Source: Actinotalea lenta
Lineage (GTDB): Bacteria > Actinomycetota > Actinomycetes > Actinomycetales > Cellulomonadaceae
Length of the DNA stretch: 64,000 nt
Direction: 5' to 3'
Assembly (NCBI RefSeq): GCF_030586465.1
Contig: NZ_JAUQYP010000001.1
Coordinates: forward strand, 749,965-813,964
Shown: in pieces, positions 34,512-43,948 of the stretch
Position numbering within the stretch: position 1 is the first letter of the stretch
Layout: each line of letters starts with the position of its first letter
Notes under the pieces: generated by a model
Told to the model about the DNA's origin: nothing
Database searches by the model: none
Seen by the model: only the letters and a program-made list of their open reading frames with translations
Translations under genes and position numbers: made by a program

Positions 34512-36233
34512 GTGAGTCGGGTGGCGGCAGTCCCGGCGGCGCTCAGCGCTCGGGTCCCGCGCAGGTGGCGCGCGGGCCGGGTGGTGCTGTGGGCGCTGGC
34601 CGCCGGGCTGCCGCTGGCCTTCCTCGGACTGTTCTTCGTGCTGCCCGTCGTGGGTCTGGTCGGCCGAGGGTTCGTCACCGACGGCTCCCTGGACCTGTCC
34701 GGGTTCGCGGAGGTCATGAGCCGGCCCCGGACCTGGCGGATCCTCGAGCTCACGGTCGGCCAGGCCACCGTCGGCACCGCGATAGCCGTCCTGCTGGGCA
34801 TCCCGGGTGCCCACCTGCTGTACCGCACCCGGTTCCGCGGTCAGGCGCTGCTGCGTGCCCTGGTCGCCGTGCCGTTCGTGCTTCCCACGATCGTCGTCGG
34901 CGTCGCGTTCCGGTCCGTGCTCAGCGGGCACGGTCCGCTGGCGTTCCTGGGCTGGGACGGGACCTTCGCGGGGGTGGTCGCGGCGCTGGTGTTCTTCAAC
35001 TACACCGTGGTGGTGCGCACCGTCGGCGCGTTCTGGACGGGGCTGGACCCCCGCGGCGAGCAGGCCGCGCGCGCACTCGGGGCCTCGCCGGCGCGGGCGT
35101 TCTGGTCGGTGACACTGCCGGCGCTGGTGCCGGCGATCGCCTCCGCGGCCTCGATCGTCTTCCTGTTCTGCGCCACCGCGTTCGGCGTCGTGCTGGTGCT
35201 CGGCGGTGTCGGGTACGGGACCGTCGAGACCGAGATCTGGGTGCAGACCACGCAGTTCCTGGACCTGCGGGCGGCGTCGGTGCTGTCGGTCGTGCAGCTC
35301 GTGGTGGTGACCGCGTCGCTGTGGGTGGCCGGTCGGGCGCGGCGTCGCCGCGAGCAGGCCTTGAGCCGGGTGCCCGAGTCGCGGCCCGTGCTCGCGCTGC
35401 GGGGGCCGGACGCCCGTGGCGGGGACCGGCTGGCGGTGGCCGTCACCGCTGCCGTGGTGGTGCTGCTGCTCGGGCTCCCGATGGTGACGCTCCTGCTGCG
35501 ATCCCTGCGGACCCGGGACGGCTGGGGGCTGGGCAACTACCGCGCACTCGGCGTCCGGGGGTTCGGCCTCGGCGCGTCCGGCTGGGAGGCGGCGGCGACC
35601 TCGCTGCGGGTCGCGGTGGACGCGACGCTGATCGCGGTGGTGGTCGCAGGCCTGGTCGCGCTGGTCGCGTCGAGACGGCCGCGGTCACGCGGTCTGCGAC
35701 GGGCCGTGGGGACGATGGACGCGGTGATGATGCTGCCGCTCGGGGTCTCGGCCGTCACGGTCGGGTTCGGCATCCTGGTCACGCTCAACCACCCGTTCGG
35801 ACTTGCCGTGGACCTGCGCACCTCGCCGATGCTGCTGCCCATCGCGCAGGCCGTAGTCGCCGTCCCGCTGGTGGTGCGTACCGTGCTGCCCGTGCTCCGC
35901 GCCATCGACTCCCGCCTGCACGAGGCGGCCGCGGTACTCGGTGCGTCACCGGCCCGCGTGCTGCGCCACGTGGACTGGCCGGTCGCTGCACGGTCGCTCG
36001 GGCTGGCCGTCGGGCTGGCCTTCGCGGTGAGCCTGGGCGAGTTCGGCGCGACGTCCTTCCTGGTCCGGCCCTCGGCGCCCACCCTGCCGGTGCTGATCTA
36101 CCGGCTGATCGGCCGGCCGGGCGCGGACAACCTGGGCACCGCGATGGCGGCGTCGGTGCTGCTCGCCGCCCTGACGGCAGTGGTGATGGCGCTCGCGGAG
36201 CGGCTGCGCGGCGACACCGGAGGTGACGTGTGA
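34512..36233 (+). CDS. thiP: Thiamine ABC transporter permease (fused two-module type)
   Basis: This 573-residue permease has two six-helix halves in one chain, as in ThiP and iron transporters. Each half has an EAA loop that contacts the ATPase: EQAARALGASPARAFWSVTLP (about 180-200) and EAAAVLGASPARVLRHVDWP (about 460-480). A polar linker at about 275-300 separates the halves. It starts with GTG, 3 nt after the thiB stop, and overlaps the ATPase gene by 4 nt. Confidence 0.92.
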   Translation: MSRVAAVPAALSARVPRRWRAGRVVLWALAAGLPLAFLGLFFVLPVVGLVGRGFVTDGSLDLSGFAEVMSRPRTWRILELTVGQATVGTAIAVLLGIPGAHLLYRTRFRGQALLRALVAVPFVLPTIVVGVAFRSVLSGHGPLAFLGWDGTFAGVVAALVFFNYTVVVRTVGAFWTGLDPRGEQAARALGASPARAFWSVTLPALVPAIASAASIVFLFCATAFGVVLVLGGVGYGTVETEIWVQTTQFLDLRAASVLSVVQLVVVTASLWVAGRARRRREQALSRVPESRPVLALRGPDARGGDRLAVAVTAAVVVLLLGLPMVTLLLRSLRTRDGWGLGNYRALGVRGFGLGASGWEAAATSLRVAVDATLIAVVVAGLVALVASRRPRSRGLRRAVGTMDAVMMLPLGVSAVTVGFGILVTLNHPFGLAVDLRTSPMLLPIAQAVVAVPLVVRTVLPVLRAIDSRLHEAAAVLGASPARVLRHVDWPVAARSLGLAVGLAFAVSLGEFGATSFLVRPSAPTLPVLIYRLIGRPGADNLGTAMAASVLLAALTAVVMALAERLRGDTGGDV

Positions 36234-37300
36234 CCGGCTTGGGCGTGCGCGACCTCGTCGTGCTCTACCGGGACGACGACGGCTCGGTCGCGACCGCCGT
36301 CGACCACCTGGACCTGGACGTCGCGACCGGCGAGGTCGTGGCCCTGCTCGGACCGTCCGGCTCGGGCAAGTCCAGCCTGCTGCGCGCCGTCGCCGGCCTG
36401 GAACCCGCGGCGTCCGGGCGCATCGGCTGGGACGGGGTCGACCTGGCGGGCGTGCCCACCCACCGGCGCGGGTTCGGGCTGATGTTCCAGGACGGTCAGC
36501 TCTTCGGGCACCGGGACGTGGCGGGCAACGTCGCGTTCGGCTTGCAGATGCAGCGGATGCCGGCACGCGAGCGGGCCACGCGAGTCAGCGAGCTCCTGGG
36601 GCTGGTGGGGCTGGGCGGCTTCGAGCACCGGGCGATCAGCACGTTGTCCGGCGGCGAGCGCCAGCGGGTCGCTCTGGCCCGGTCGCTCGCCCCGGGGCCG
36701 CGGCTGCTGCTGCTCGACGAGCCCTTGTCCGCGCTGGACCGTGCGCTGCGCGAGCGCCTGGCGGATGACGTGCGTGCCGCGCTGCTGGCCACCGGAACCA
36801 CGGCGCTGTTCGTCACGCACGACCACGACGAGGCGTTCGCCGTCGCGGACCGGATCGCGGTGATGGACGCGGGGCGGCTGCTGCAGGTCGATGCCCCCGC
36901 GCTCCTGTGGCAGGCGCCCGCGACCCGACGGGTCGCGGAGTTCCTGGGCTACGAGGCGTTCGCCCCCGTCGACGCGCCGGTGGCGGCGGTGCTCGGGTCC
37001 GGTCTGGCCGTGCCCGTCGGCACCGTGGCCGGACGGTCCTGGTCGGACGGCACGTCCGACGCGGTGCTCGCCGTAGGCCCGGGTTCGCTCGAGACCGCCG
37101 CGGACGGCCCGCTGGCAGGTGAGGTGCGGTCCGCCGGGTTCCGTCGCGGTGTGATCGAGCTCGGCGTCGTGGTCGAGGGGCTCGGCGCGGTCACCGTGGT
37201 CGAGCGGAGCGCGGGCCGGACCGGCGCCGCGGACCTTCCCCGCGCGGGCACCACGGTGCGGCTCCGGCCCGTCGTCGGCGGCGTGGCACGGATCGGCTGA
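36230..37300 (+). CDS. thiQ: Thiamine ABC transporter ATPase
   Basis: This 356-residue ATPase has Walker A GPSGSGKSS (41-49), signature LSGGERQRVALARSLAPG, Walker B LLLLDEPLSALDR and a switch His in VTHDHDEAF. E. coli ThiQ is about 232 residues; this one has an extra 110-residue C-terminal domain from about 245 resembling the TOBE-type regulatory domains of PotA/FbpC. It therefore looks like a Fe3+/spermidine-type ATPase recruited to a thiamine system. The GTG overlaps thiP. Its stop is 5 nt from the convergent GNAT stop. Confidence 0.88.
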   Translation: MTGLGVRDLVVLYRDDDGSVATAVDHLDLDVATGEVVALLGPSGSGKSSLLRAVAGLEPAASGRIGWDGVDLAGVPTHRRGFGLMFQDGQLFGHRDVAGNVAFGLQMQRMPARERATRVSELLGLVGLGGFEHRAISTLSGGERQRVALARSLAPGPRLLLLDEPLSALDRALRERLADDVRAALLATGTTALFVTHDHDEAFAVADRIAVMDAGRLLQVDAPALLWQAPATRRVAEFLGYEAFAPVDAPVAAVLGSGLAVPVGTVAGRSWSDGTSDAVLAVGPGSLETAADGPLAGEVRSAGFRRGVIELGVVVEGLGAVTVVERSAGRTGAADLPRAGTTVRLRPVVGGVARIG

Positions 37301-37305
37301 CCGGG

Positions 37306-38424
37306 TCACAGGGAGGTCTGCCAGAGTCCCACGACGCCTCGCGGCCGGAAGCCGAGCGCCACGTTGATCGCGAGCATGGGGGCGTTCTCCTCGGCGTTCC
37401 AGGTGTGCACGCGGCGCGCGGCGGGGCGCTCGACGGCGAGGTCGGCGAGCATCGTCGCCTTGAGCAGCATGCCCAGTCGGCGCCCGCGGTGGGCGCGCAG
37501 CACGATCGTGTCGTTCTGCTCGACCACCTCGGGGCGGTCCCGCGGGTACTCGACCATGGTCAGACCCACGAGTGCACCGTCCGGCACATGCTGGACAGCG
37601 ACCGCCCGGTAGCCGAACCCCGCGGCGGCGAGCTGCCGTTCGCGGGCGCGGACGCGTGCGGCGTCCCAGACCTCCTCGCGGGCGTCGACCTCCCCGACCG
37701 GCGCGTCGGTGGTCATCCGGGTCTCCAGCTCGGCGAACGCGTCGAGCCACCGCGCGGGTGCCGCATCGGCCCAGGACACCAGACGGTAGGCGCCCCCGGC
37801 ACGGGCGGCCGCGTCCCGGCGGAGCGCCTCGAGCAGGTCGCGGTCCACCGGCAGGTCGAGCGTGGAGTAGCGCTCGGCCTGGGCGAGGGCGTAACCGCGG
37901 CGCCGGGCCACGACGGCGGCGGCCGCGTCGGAGCGGATCCGGCCCGACCCGGTCGGTGCGACGAGCGCGAGAGGGTCCCCGGGGTCCGGCTCGCCGGCGT
38001 GCTCGCTCGCCGCGACGAGTGTGGTGCGCCCGGCCTCGGCCGCGAGCGCCTCGCCGCGCGCGAGCAGGGCGGAGCCCACGCCCCGCCGCCGCGCCGCAGG
38101 GTGCACGCTCACGTCGAGCACCGCCGCGTGGTCGTTGCCCTGACTGGGCAGGGTGAGCAGTGCCTTGCCCAGCACGTTGTCCGCGTCGCCCTCGCGGCCC
38201 GGGTCGGTCGCCACCAGGCACACCCGGGTCGCGTACCTCTGCTCGCGCTGACGTGCGAGCAGGGCCTGAGCGGTGACGGCCGTGTCGGCGTCGCCCCAGT
38301 GCTCCAGCTTCACGGCGCGGGACACGGCGGCCGCGCCGTGCAGCGCCCACGCGTCGGGGTCGTCCAGGGCGGTCGGCGTCGGGGCCGTGAGCACGGTCGT
38401 GGTCGCGGCAGCGTGGTCGAGCAT
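37306..38424 (-). CDS. Tandem-domain GNAT N-acetyltransferase
   Basis: This 372-residue protein has two GNAT folds. The first has its acetyl-CoA loop in HPAARRRGVGSALLARGEAL and the second has RAHRGRRLGMLLKATMLADL with the typical R/G pattern, ending NEENAPMLAINVALGFRP-like. The tandem layout resembles mycothiol synthase MshD or streptomycete resistance acetyltransferases, but the key residues do not settle a substrate. The ATG at 38424 is chosen; a GTG at 38460 would add 12 residues, and neither has a clear ribosome site. It lies downstream of the helicase gene on the same strand. Confidence 0.8.
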   Translation of the reverse strand: MLDHAAATTTVLTAPTPTALDDPDAWALHGAAAVSRAVKLEHWGDADTAVTAQALLARQREQRYATRVCLVATDPGREGDADNVLGKALLTLPSQGNDHAAVLDVSVHPAARRRGVGSALLARGEALAAEAGRTTLVAASEHAGEPDPGDPLALVAPTGSGRIRSDAAAAVVARRRGYALAQAERYSTLDLPVDRDLLEALRRDAAARAGGAYRLVSWADAAPARWLDAFAELETRMTTDAPVGEVDAREEVWDAARVRARERQLAAAGFGYRAVAVQHVPDGALVGLTMVEYPRDRPEVVEQNDTIVLRAHRGRRLGMLLKATMLADLAVERPAARRVHTWNAEENAPMLAINVALGFRPRGVVGLWQTSL

Positions 38425-38481
38425 GCCCGCACGATGCCCGACCCGGCGCCCGCGGGTCACGGGGTTTTCGTCAGCGGCTGA

Positions 38482-39924
38482 TCATCGTCGACCCCGGCGG
38501 CCGCCGCCGCGCATCGACATCTCGACGGCGCCGCCGCGGCCCGTGCCGGACGACTGCCGCCCGGGCGCGGGGGAGGCTTCGGTGCGGCGGCCGCTCGACG
38601 CCCCGGCGCTCGGGCCCGCCGCCGATCCACGACCGCGGCCACCGCGGCGCCGCCGACGCGCGGAGCCGCCGGACGACTCGGTCCGGGCCTGCTGCGGTCG
38701 GGTCGGTGCGGCCGCCGGGGCGGACGGGGGGACCAGGGCGGCGACCTCGCCCACCAGCCGGGCCAGCCGCGGTGCGTCGGCCGGGGCGGGCTGGGCCGAG
38801 ATCTTGGCGGCCCGGGTCAGGGCGCGCACGTCGGCGAGCTGCTCCGGCAGGACCAGGGTGACCACGTCGCCGCCCGAGCCGGCCCGAGCTGTCCGGCCGG
38901 ACCGGTGCAGGTAGGCCTTGTGCTCGGCCGGCGGGTCGACGTGCACCACGAGCTCGACGCTGTCGACGTGGATGCCGCGCGCGGCGATGTCGGTCGCCAC
39001 CAGGACGCGGACCCCGCCGCCCGAGAACGCGGCGAGGTTGCGCTCGCGCTGTGGCTGGCTCAGGTTGCCGTGCAGGTCCACGGCGGGTATGCCCGCCTGG
39101 GTGAGCTGCCTGGCGAGCTTCTTGGCCTGGTGCTTGGTGCGGGTGAAGAGCAGCCGGCGGCCGGTCCCGGAGGCGAGCCGGTGCACGACGTCACGCTTGG
39201 CGGCCGCGTCGGCCACCGTCAGCACGTGGTGGGTCATGGCGACCACCGGGGACTCCTCGGGGTCCACCTCGTGGCTCAGCGGTTCGTGCAGGAACTCCCG
39301 GACCAGCCGGTCCACGCCGCGGTCCAGCGTCGCAGAGAACAGCATGCGCTGACCGCGCGTCGGGGTTGCGGCCATGAGGCGCCGCACGCCCGGCAGGAAG
39401 CCGAGGTCAGCCATGTGGTCCGCCTCGTCCAGGACGGTGACCTGGACGTCGTCCAGCGTCAGGACGCGCTGGCCGAGCAGGTCCTCGAGCCGGCCGGGGC
39501 ACGCCACGACGATCTCGACGCCCGCGGCCAGGGCCTTCTCCTGCCGCTGCTGGGAGACGCCGCCGAACACGGTCGTCAGGCGCAGCCCGGCGGCCTGGGC
39601 CAGCGGCTCGAGCGTCGCGGCGATCTGGGTCGCGAGCTCGCGCGTCGGGGCCAGGATCAGGCCGCGCGGGCGGCCGGCCTTGGCGCGGCCGCCGGTGAGC
39701 GCGGCGACCATGGGCAGCGCGAAGGCCAGGGTCTTGCCGGACCCGGTGCGCCCGCGGCCCAGGACGTCGCGACCGGCCAACGTGCTGGGCAGGGTGGCCT
39801 TCTGGATGGGGAAGGGCTCGGTGATGCTCTGCGCGGACAGCGCGCGGACGAGGGTCTCGGGGACGCCGAGCAGGGAGAAGCCTGACACGGTGGCAGGCAG
39901 GGACGAGGACGGTGCAGCAGACAA
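38482..39924 (-). CDS. DEAD-box RNA helicase
   Basis: This 480-residue ATP-dependent RNA helicase has every motif: Q (FPIQ, 38-41), I GRTGSGKT (58-65), Ia PTREL, II DEAD (166-169), III SAT, V VATDIAARGIHVD and VI HRSGRTAR. From about residue 410 a basic Arg/Gly/Ser tail follows (RRRRRGGRGRG), as in cold-shock and ribosome-assembly helicases of actinobacteria. The start codon appears to be TTG at 39924, with a GGAAAGG-like site upstream; a GTG at codon 13 is an alternative. Regions 39925-40142 contain no gene. Confidence 0.92.
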   Translation of the reverse strand: MSAAPSSSLPATVSGFSLLGVPETLVRALSAQSITEPFPIQKATLPSTLAGRDVLGRGRTGSGKTLAFALPMVAALTGGRAKAGRPRGLILAPTRELATQIAATLEPLAQAAGLRLTTVFGGVSQQRQEKALAAGVEIVVACPGRLEDLLGQRVLTLDDVQVTVLDEADHMADLGFLPGVRRLMAATPTRGQRMLFSATLDRGVDRLVREFLHEPLSHEVDPEESPVVAMTHHVLTVADAAAKRDVVHRLASGTGRRLLFTRTKHQAKKLARQLTQAGIPAVDLHGNLSQPQRERNLAAFSGGGVRVLVATDIAARGIHVDSVELVVHVDPPAEHKAYLHRSGRTARAGSGGDVVTLVLPEQLADVRALTRAAKISAQPAPADAPRLARLVGEVAALVPPSAPAAAPTRPQQARTESSGGSARRRRRGGRGRGSAAGPSAGASSGRRTEASPAPGRQSSGTGRGGAVEMSMRGGGRRGRR

Positions 39925-40142
39925 AGGGGGTGCCTTTCCGGCGACGGTGGTCGGGGCTCGCGGCGGCGTGTCGGGCTCTCGCCCGCCGGTGCTCCACGAC
40001 GTGGGACGCGCAGGTCGCGCGTCGCTCGCCGGTCAGTCTCTCACGACGAGCCGGGGATGTCGTCCCACGACTCGACGTGACCGCCTGCTGGGCCCCGTGG
40101 CGCGGCGGAGGGCAGCCGGACACGGCGGCCCCGGGTCGCGGT

Positions 40143-41963
40143 TCAGCCGGCGTGGTCCACGGGAACGGCGTCGCGCCGCAGCAGCCCGAGCAGCTCCTCG
40201 TGCGGCCCGACGACGAATGCCTCGTCTCCGCCGTGCAGGGTGTGCCAGCGCCGCACCACCCGGTGCGCGGAGCGCTCGTCGCGGTGCCGGACGGCCAGCA
40301 CCCGGCTGCGGCCGGTCACGGCGTCGACTCGGGCGCCGTCCAGGCCGCCGCCCGGCGTGACCTGGACGCGGGCGTACAGCATCGGCACATCGCCGGCGTA
40401 GAACGTGCCCAGCACCTCCAGGCCGAGCGCCGCCCCCACGAACCACGGCGCGGCGAGCTCGTCGGTCGACCGCACATCCGTGAGCCCGAACGCACGTCGC
40501 ACGGTGCCGGCGAGGCGCCGGTCGAACAGCCGCAGCGCGACCGTGACGTCGTCTCGTGCGCCGAGGGCGTCGCGTGCCGCCAGACCGACCTCGAGGTTCG
40601 TCAGGTCGTCGGCGGTGAGCACGGCGACGGCGCGGGCCCGGTCGAGGTTGACCAGCTCGAGTGTGCCGGCCAGCGTCGCGTCGCCGCTGACCACGCGCGC
40701 GCCCGCGGCCCTCGCCTGGGTGAGGTACCGGTTGTCCTCGTCGCGTTCCACGACGACCACCGGCGTCCCGGTCGCCGCGACCGACTCCACCACGCGCTCG
40801 CCCACGGAGCCGAGCCCGACGACCACGACGTGCCCGCGCAGGCCGGTCACCTTGCCGTGCCCGAGCGACTCCTCCAGGCGCCGGGACACCAGCAGGTTGG
40901 TCAGCAGCGCGTACGTGGTCGCCGCGAGCACCACCCCCGCCAGCATGAGCACCACGGCGAAGGCACGCAGCCAGGTGGGCTGCTCGCGGAAGCTGAAGTC
41001 CCCGTAGCCGATGGTCCCCACGGTCTCCGCGGTGAAGTACAGCGCGTCGAGGAGCGTCATGCGGGTGCCGTCGGCCTCGCGGTACCCGACCATGAGCAGG
41101 ACCACGGCCGTCACCGAGAGCCCGGTGAGGGCGAGCAGCGCCCTGCGGAGCCGCACGTCGCTGGCCGCGAGCACGGCGCGGCTCCACCGCCGCAGCGCCG
41201 CGGTGGGGGTGGGCTCGGCGGCGGGGGTGCGGCGTCGTCGGGCGCCGGTGGCCTCGGTCTGCGCCGCAGGTTCGGGTGCCACCTCGCGCCAGACCGCCGG
41301 GGTCCCGAGGAGGCTGACCTGGTCGCCGGCCCGGACCTCGAGGTCCCGGCCCGGGCACACCACGGCCTCGTCGGCGAGAGCGGCGTGCTGGACCCCGAGC
41401 GGCACGAGCGCCTCGCCGTACAGGTCGCGCAGCGCGCCGTCCCGCGGGGCCGTGACAGTGCGGACCTGCACCACCTCGTCGTCCACCCGCAGGCCGTGCC
41501 CCTCCGCCCCGAGGCAGGCCTCGACGATCGCCGGTGCGGCGATGCTCGCGACGTCGAGCACGAGGACGCCGGCGTCGGCCTGCATCGCACGCGCGACGGC
41601 GGGGTTGCGCATCTGCGCGATCACGGGTAGCTCCGGGCGCAGCCGCCGTACCAGGAGCGAGGTCTCCAGCGCGCCGAGGTCGCTCGAGGACAGGCAGACC
41701 ACCGCGCGGGCCTCGCGCAGCCCGGCGGCGTCCAGCGCGGCGGCGGCCCCGTCGACGTGCTGGACCACCGTGGCGCCCAGCGCGTTCGCGGCCTGCACCG
41801 CGCCGGGCCGGGCGCCGTCGTCGATGGCCACGACCTCGACGTCCAGGGCGACCAGGTGCTCGACCACGCGCAGGCCGAGGCCCTCCAGCCCGTGCACGAT
41901 GACGTGGCCGCCGGGCTCGGGCGCTCCGGGACGCGCCGCGGGTGCGGGGTCGGCGCCGGTCAT
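40143..41963 (-). CDS. Potassium channel with RCK domains on both sides of the pore
   Basis: This 606-residue ion channel has an N-terminal TrkA-N/RCK Rossmann domain (HVIVHGLEGLG, 20-30), an RCK-C-like segment to about 225, then a two-helix pore (about 278-292 and 335-355). The selectivity filter is TVGTIGYGD (314-322). A second RCK domain (VVVGLGSVGERV, about 380-391) and C-terminal regulatory part complete it. The filter and NAD-binding loops are intact. It is predicted to be a K+ channel gated by cytoplasmic nucleotide or ion. The ATG start is clear at 41963. Confidence 0.88.
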   Translation of the reverse strand: MTGADPAPAARPGAPEPGGHVIVHGLEGLGLRVVEHLVALDVEVVAIDDGARPGAVQAANALGATVVQHVDGAAAALDAAGLREARAVVCLSSSDLGALETSLLVRRLRPELPVIAQMRNPAVARAMQADAGVLVLDVASIAAPAIVEACLGAEGHGLRVDDEVVQVRTVTAPRDGALRDLYGEALVPLGVQHAALADEAVVCPGRDLEVRAGDQVSLLGTPAVWREVAPEPAAQTEATGARRRRTPAAEPTPTAALRRWSRAVLAASDVRLRRALLALTGLSVTAVVLLMVGYREADGTRMTLLDALYFTAETVGTIGYGDFSFREQPTWLRAFAVVLMLAGVVLAATTYALLTNLLVSRRLEESLGHGKVTGLRGHVVVVGLGSVGERVVESVAATGTPVVVVERDEDNRYLTQARAAGARVVSGDATLAGTLELVNLDRARAVAVLTADDLTNLEVGLAARDALGARDDVTVALRLFDRRLAGTVRRAFGLTDVRSTDELAAPWFVGAALGLEVLGTFYAGDVPMLYARVQVTPGGGLDGARVDAVTGRSRVLAVRHRDERSAHRVVRRWHTLHGGDEAFVVGPHEELLGLLRRDAVPVDHAG

Positions 41964-42020
41964 GAACGCATGATCCCGCGCGGGACGTCGGGTGTGGGGG
42001 ATCCGGCCGTAGGGCGGGTC

Positions 42021-42596
42021 TCAGCGTCCCCAGTCGCCCAGTGCGCCCTGCAGTGCGCCGAGGGTCGCCTCCTGGACGTGCCCGCGGTCGTCGGCGGGGC
42101 AGCCGCGCCCCACCCAGGTCCGCACCGCCGCCTCGACGAACCCCGGCCAGGACTCCAGCGCGTAGTCGTGCCGGCCCCAGCTCGGTGGGAGCAGGTCACG
42201 CACCGTGCGGGCGAGCGCCGCGCGCGCGTCGGCCACCACGGCGACCGACACGGACGGGAAGGACGCGGGCTCGAGCCACCACCGGGCCCCGGCCGCGGCG
42301 TCGTCGAGCAGCACCTCCAGCAGGGCGCGCACCCGGTCGCGCACCGGGGCCCCCTCCGGGACGGCGCTCACGGCCGCGTCCTGGCGTGCACCCAGGTCCT
42401 GCGCCCAGGACCGCAGCACGGCCGCGTGCAGCTCCGCCTTCGTGGGGAAGTACCGGAACACGAGCGGCTCGGACACCCCGGCGAGGGCAGCCACGTCGGC
42501 GACCGACGCCGCGGGATAGCCCGCCTGCGCGAAGACGTCGCGCGCGGCGGCGAGCAGGGTCGCGCGCCGCTCCTCGGGGGTGCGTCGGGCGGCCAT
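42021..42596 (-). CDS. TetR-family regulator, divergent from a GH13 gene
   Basis: This 191-residue repressor has its helix-turn-helix at about 30-55 (VADVAALAGVSEPLVFRYF). The rest is the helical ligand domain. It is divergent from the glycoside hydrolase family 13 gene, and the 72-bp intergenic region has two related palindromes (42616-42628 and 42640-42652), which are its likely operators controlling itself and the hydrolase gene. There is no visible ribosome site for the ATG. Confidence 0.88.
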   Translation of the reverse strand: MAARRTPEERRATLLAAARDVFAQAGYPAASVADVAALAGVSEPLVFRYFPTKAELHAAVLRSWAQDLGARQDAAVSAVPEGAPVRDRVRALLEVLLDDAAAGARWWLEPASFPSVSVAVVADARAALARTVRDLLPPSWGRHDYALESWPGFVEAAVRTWVGRGCPADDRGHVQEATLGALQGALGDWGR

Positions 42597-42615
42597 CTTG
42601 CGAGGCTAGTCCTCG

Positions 42616-42652
42616 TGAGTCAGACTCAGCAAAGTGAAGTGAGTGCGGCTCA
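42616..42652. promoter_or_regulatory. Tandem TetR operators between TetR and GH13 genes
   Basis: TGAGTC-A-GACTCA (42616-42628) is a perfect 13-bp palindrome. TGAGTGCGGCTCA (42640-42652) is a related copy with the same TGAGT/CTCA arms, 24 bp away centre to centre. Confidence 0.6.
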
Positions 42653-42668
42653 ACAACGGGAGGCTGAC

Positions 42669-43919
42669 ATGACCGGTGCCCGGCACCTCACCGACGACCT
42701 CTGGTGGCACGTCTACCCGCTCGGTGCCGTCGGTGCACCGATCCGGGACGGCGGCGACCGTGAGGTCGTGCACCGGCTGCCCCGGTTGCTGCCCTGGGTC
42801 GAGCGGGCGGCCGAGCTCGGGTTCACCGGGCTCCAGCTCGGGCCCGTCTTCGACAGCAGCACCCACGGCTACGACACCGTCGACCACGACCGCGTCGACC
42901 CGCGGCTGGGTGACGTCGACGACCTCGTCGACCTGATCGCCCGGGCTCACGCGCTCGGGATGCGGGTCATGCTCGACGGCGTCTTCAACCACGTCGGCGC
43001 CGAGCACCCCCTGTACCGGCGCGCTCTCGCCGAGGGTCCGGGGTCCGACGCGGCACGGCTGTTCCGGATCGACTGGGACGCAGCTGGCGGCCCGCGCGCC
43101 GCCAGCTTCGAGGGCCACGAGTCGCTCGTCGCGCTCAACCACGACGAGCCCGCCGTGGCGGACCTGGTGACCGGTGTCATGAACCGCTGGCTGGACGCGG
43201 GGGCGGACGCCTGGCGCCTGGACGCCGCCTACGCCGTGCCCGCGGAGTTCTGGGCCCGCGTCCTGCCCCGCGTCCGCACCGCCCACCCGGACGTGACCGT
43301 CATCGGCGAGGTGATCCACGGCGACTACGTCGACGTCGTCACCCGGTCCGGGATGGACGGCGTCACCCAGTACGAGCTCTGGAAGGCGATCTGGAGCTCG
43401 ATCGGCGACGCCAACCTGTTCGAGCTGGCCTGGGCGCTGGACCGGCACACCGGGTTCGTCGAGCACTTCCGGCCCATGACGTTCGTCGGGAACCACGACG
43501 TGACCCGGATCGCGACCCGCGTCGGGGACCGGGGCGCCATGGTCGCCCTCGCGGTACTGATGACCGTCGGCGGATCGCCCTCGGTGTACTACGGCGACGA
43601 GGACGCCTACCGGGGGGCGAAGACGGAGCGGCTGGGCGGCGACGACGAGGTGCGGCCGCCACTGCCGGACTCGCCTGCCGACCTGAGCGCGCTGGGTGCC
43701 TGGATGGTCGAGACCACCCGCACGCTGGTCGGGCTGCGACGGCGGCACCCCTGGTTGGCCGACGCGCGCACCGCCGTGCTCGAGCTCGCCAACGAGCGGA
43801 TGGTCTACCGGTCGACCAGCGCCGACGGCACGCGTTCGCTCGACGTGACGCTGGACCTCACCCAGGACCCGGCGGTGACCGTCACCGGCGGCGCCGAGCC
43901 CCTGCACCTGAGCCGCTGA
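42669..43919 (+). CDS. GH13 alpha-amylase family protein
   Basis: This 416-residue cytoplasmic glycoside hydrolase of family 13 has all four conserved regions: DGVFNHV (103-109), DAWRLDAA with nucleophile D185, IGEV with acid/base E214, and FVGNHD (272-277). The likely activity is on alpha-glucans or small maltosides; it is too short for a typical secreted amylase and has no signal peptide. The ATG at 42669 follows GGGAGG. Expression is probably repressed by the divergent TetR protein through the tandem operators. Confidence 0.92.
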   Translation: MTGARHLTDDLWWHVYPLGAVGAPIRDGGDREVVHRLPRLLPWVERAAELGFTGLQLGPVFDSSTHGYDTVDHDRVDPRLGDVDDLVDLIARAHALGMRVMLDGVFNHVGAEHPLYRRALAEGPGSDAARLFRIDWDAAGGPRAASFEGHESLVALNHDEPAVADLVTGVMNRWLDAGADAWRLDAAYAVPAEFWARVLPRVRTAHPDVTVIGEVIHGDYVDVVTRSGMDGVTQYELWKAIWSSIGDANLFELAWALDRHTGFVEHFRPMTFVGNHDVTRIATRVGDRGAMVALAVLMTVGGSPSVYYGDEDAYRGAKTERLGGDDEVRPPLPDSPADLSALGAWMVETTRTLVGLRRRHPWLADARTAVLELANERMVYRSTSADGTRSLDVTLDLTQDPAVTVTGGAEPLHLSR

Positions 43920-43948
43920 GCACTGCGCCGGTCAGTGAGCCGCGCGCT

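Noticed and set aside
36098-38350. 750-codon minus-strand frame across thiP, thiQ and the GNAT gene
   Set aside because: It crosses three genes on both strands and has no domain; GC-skew artefact.
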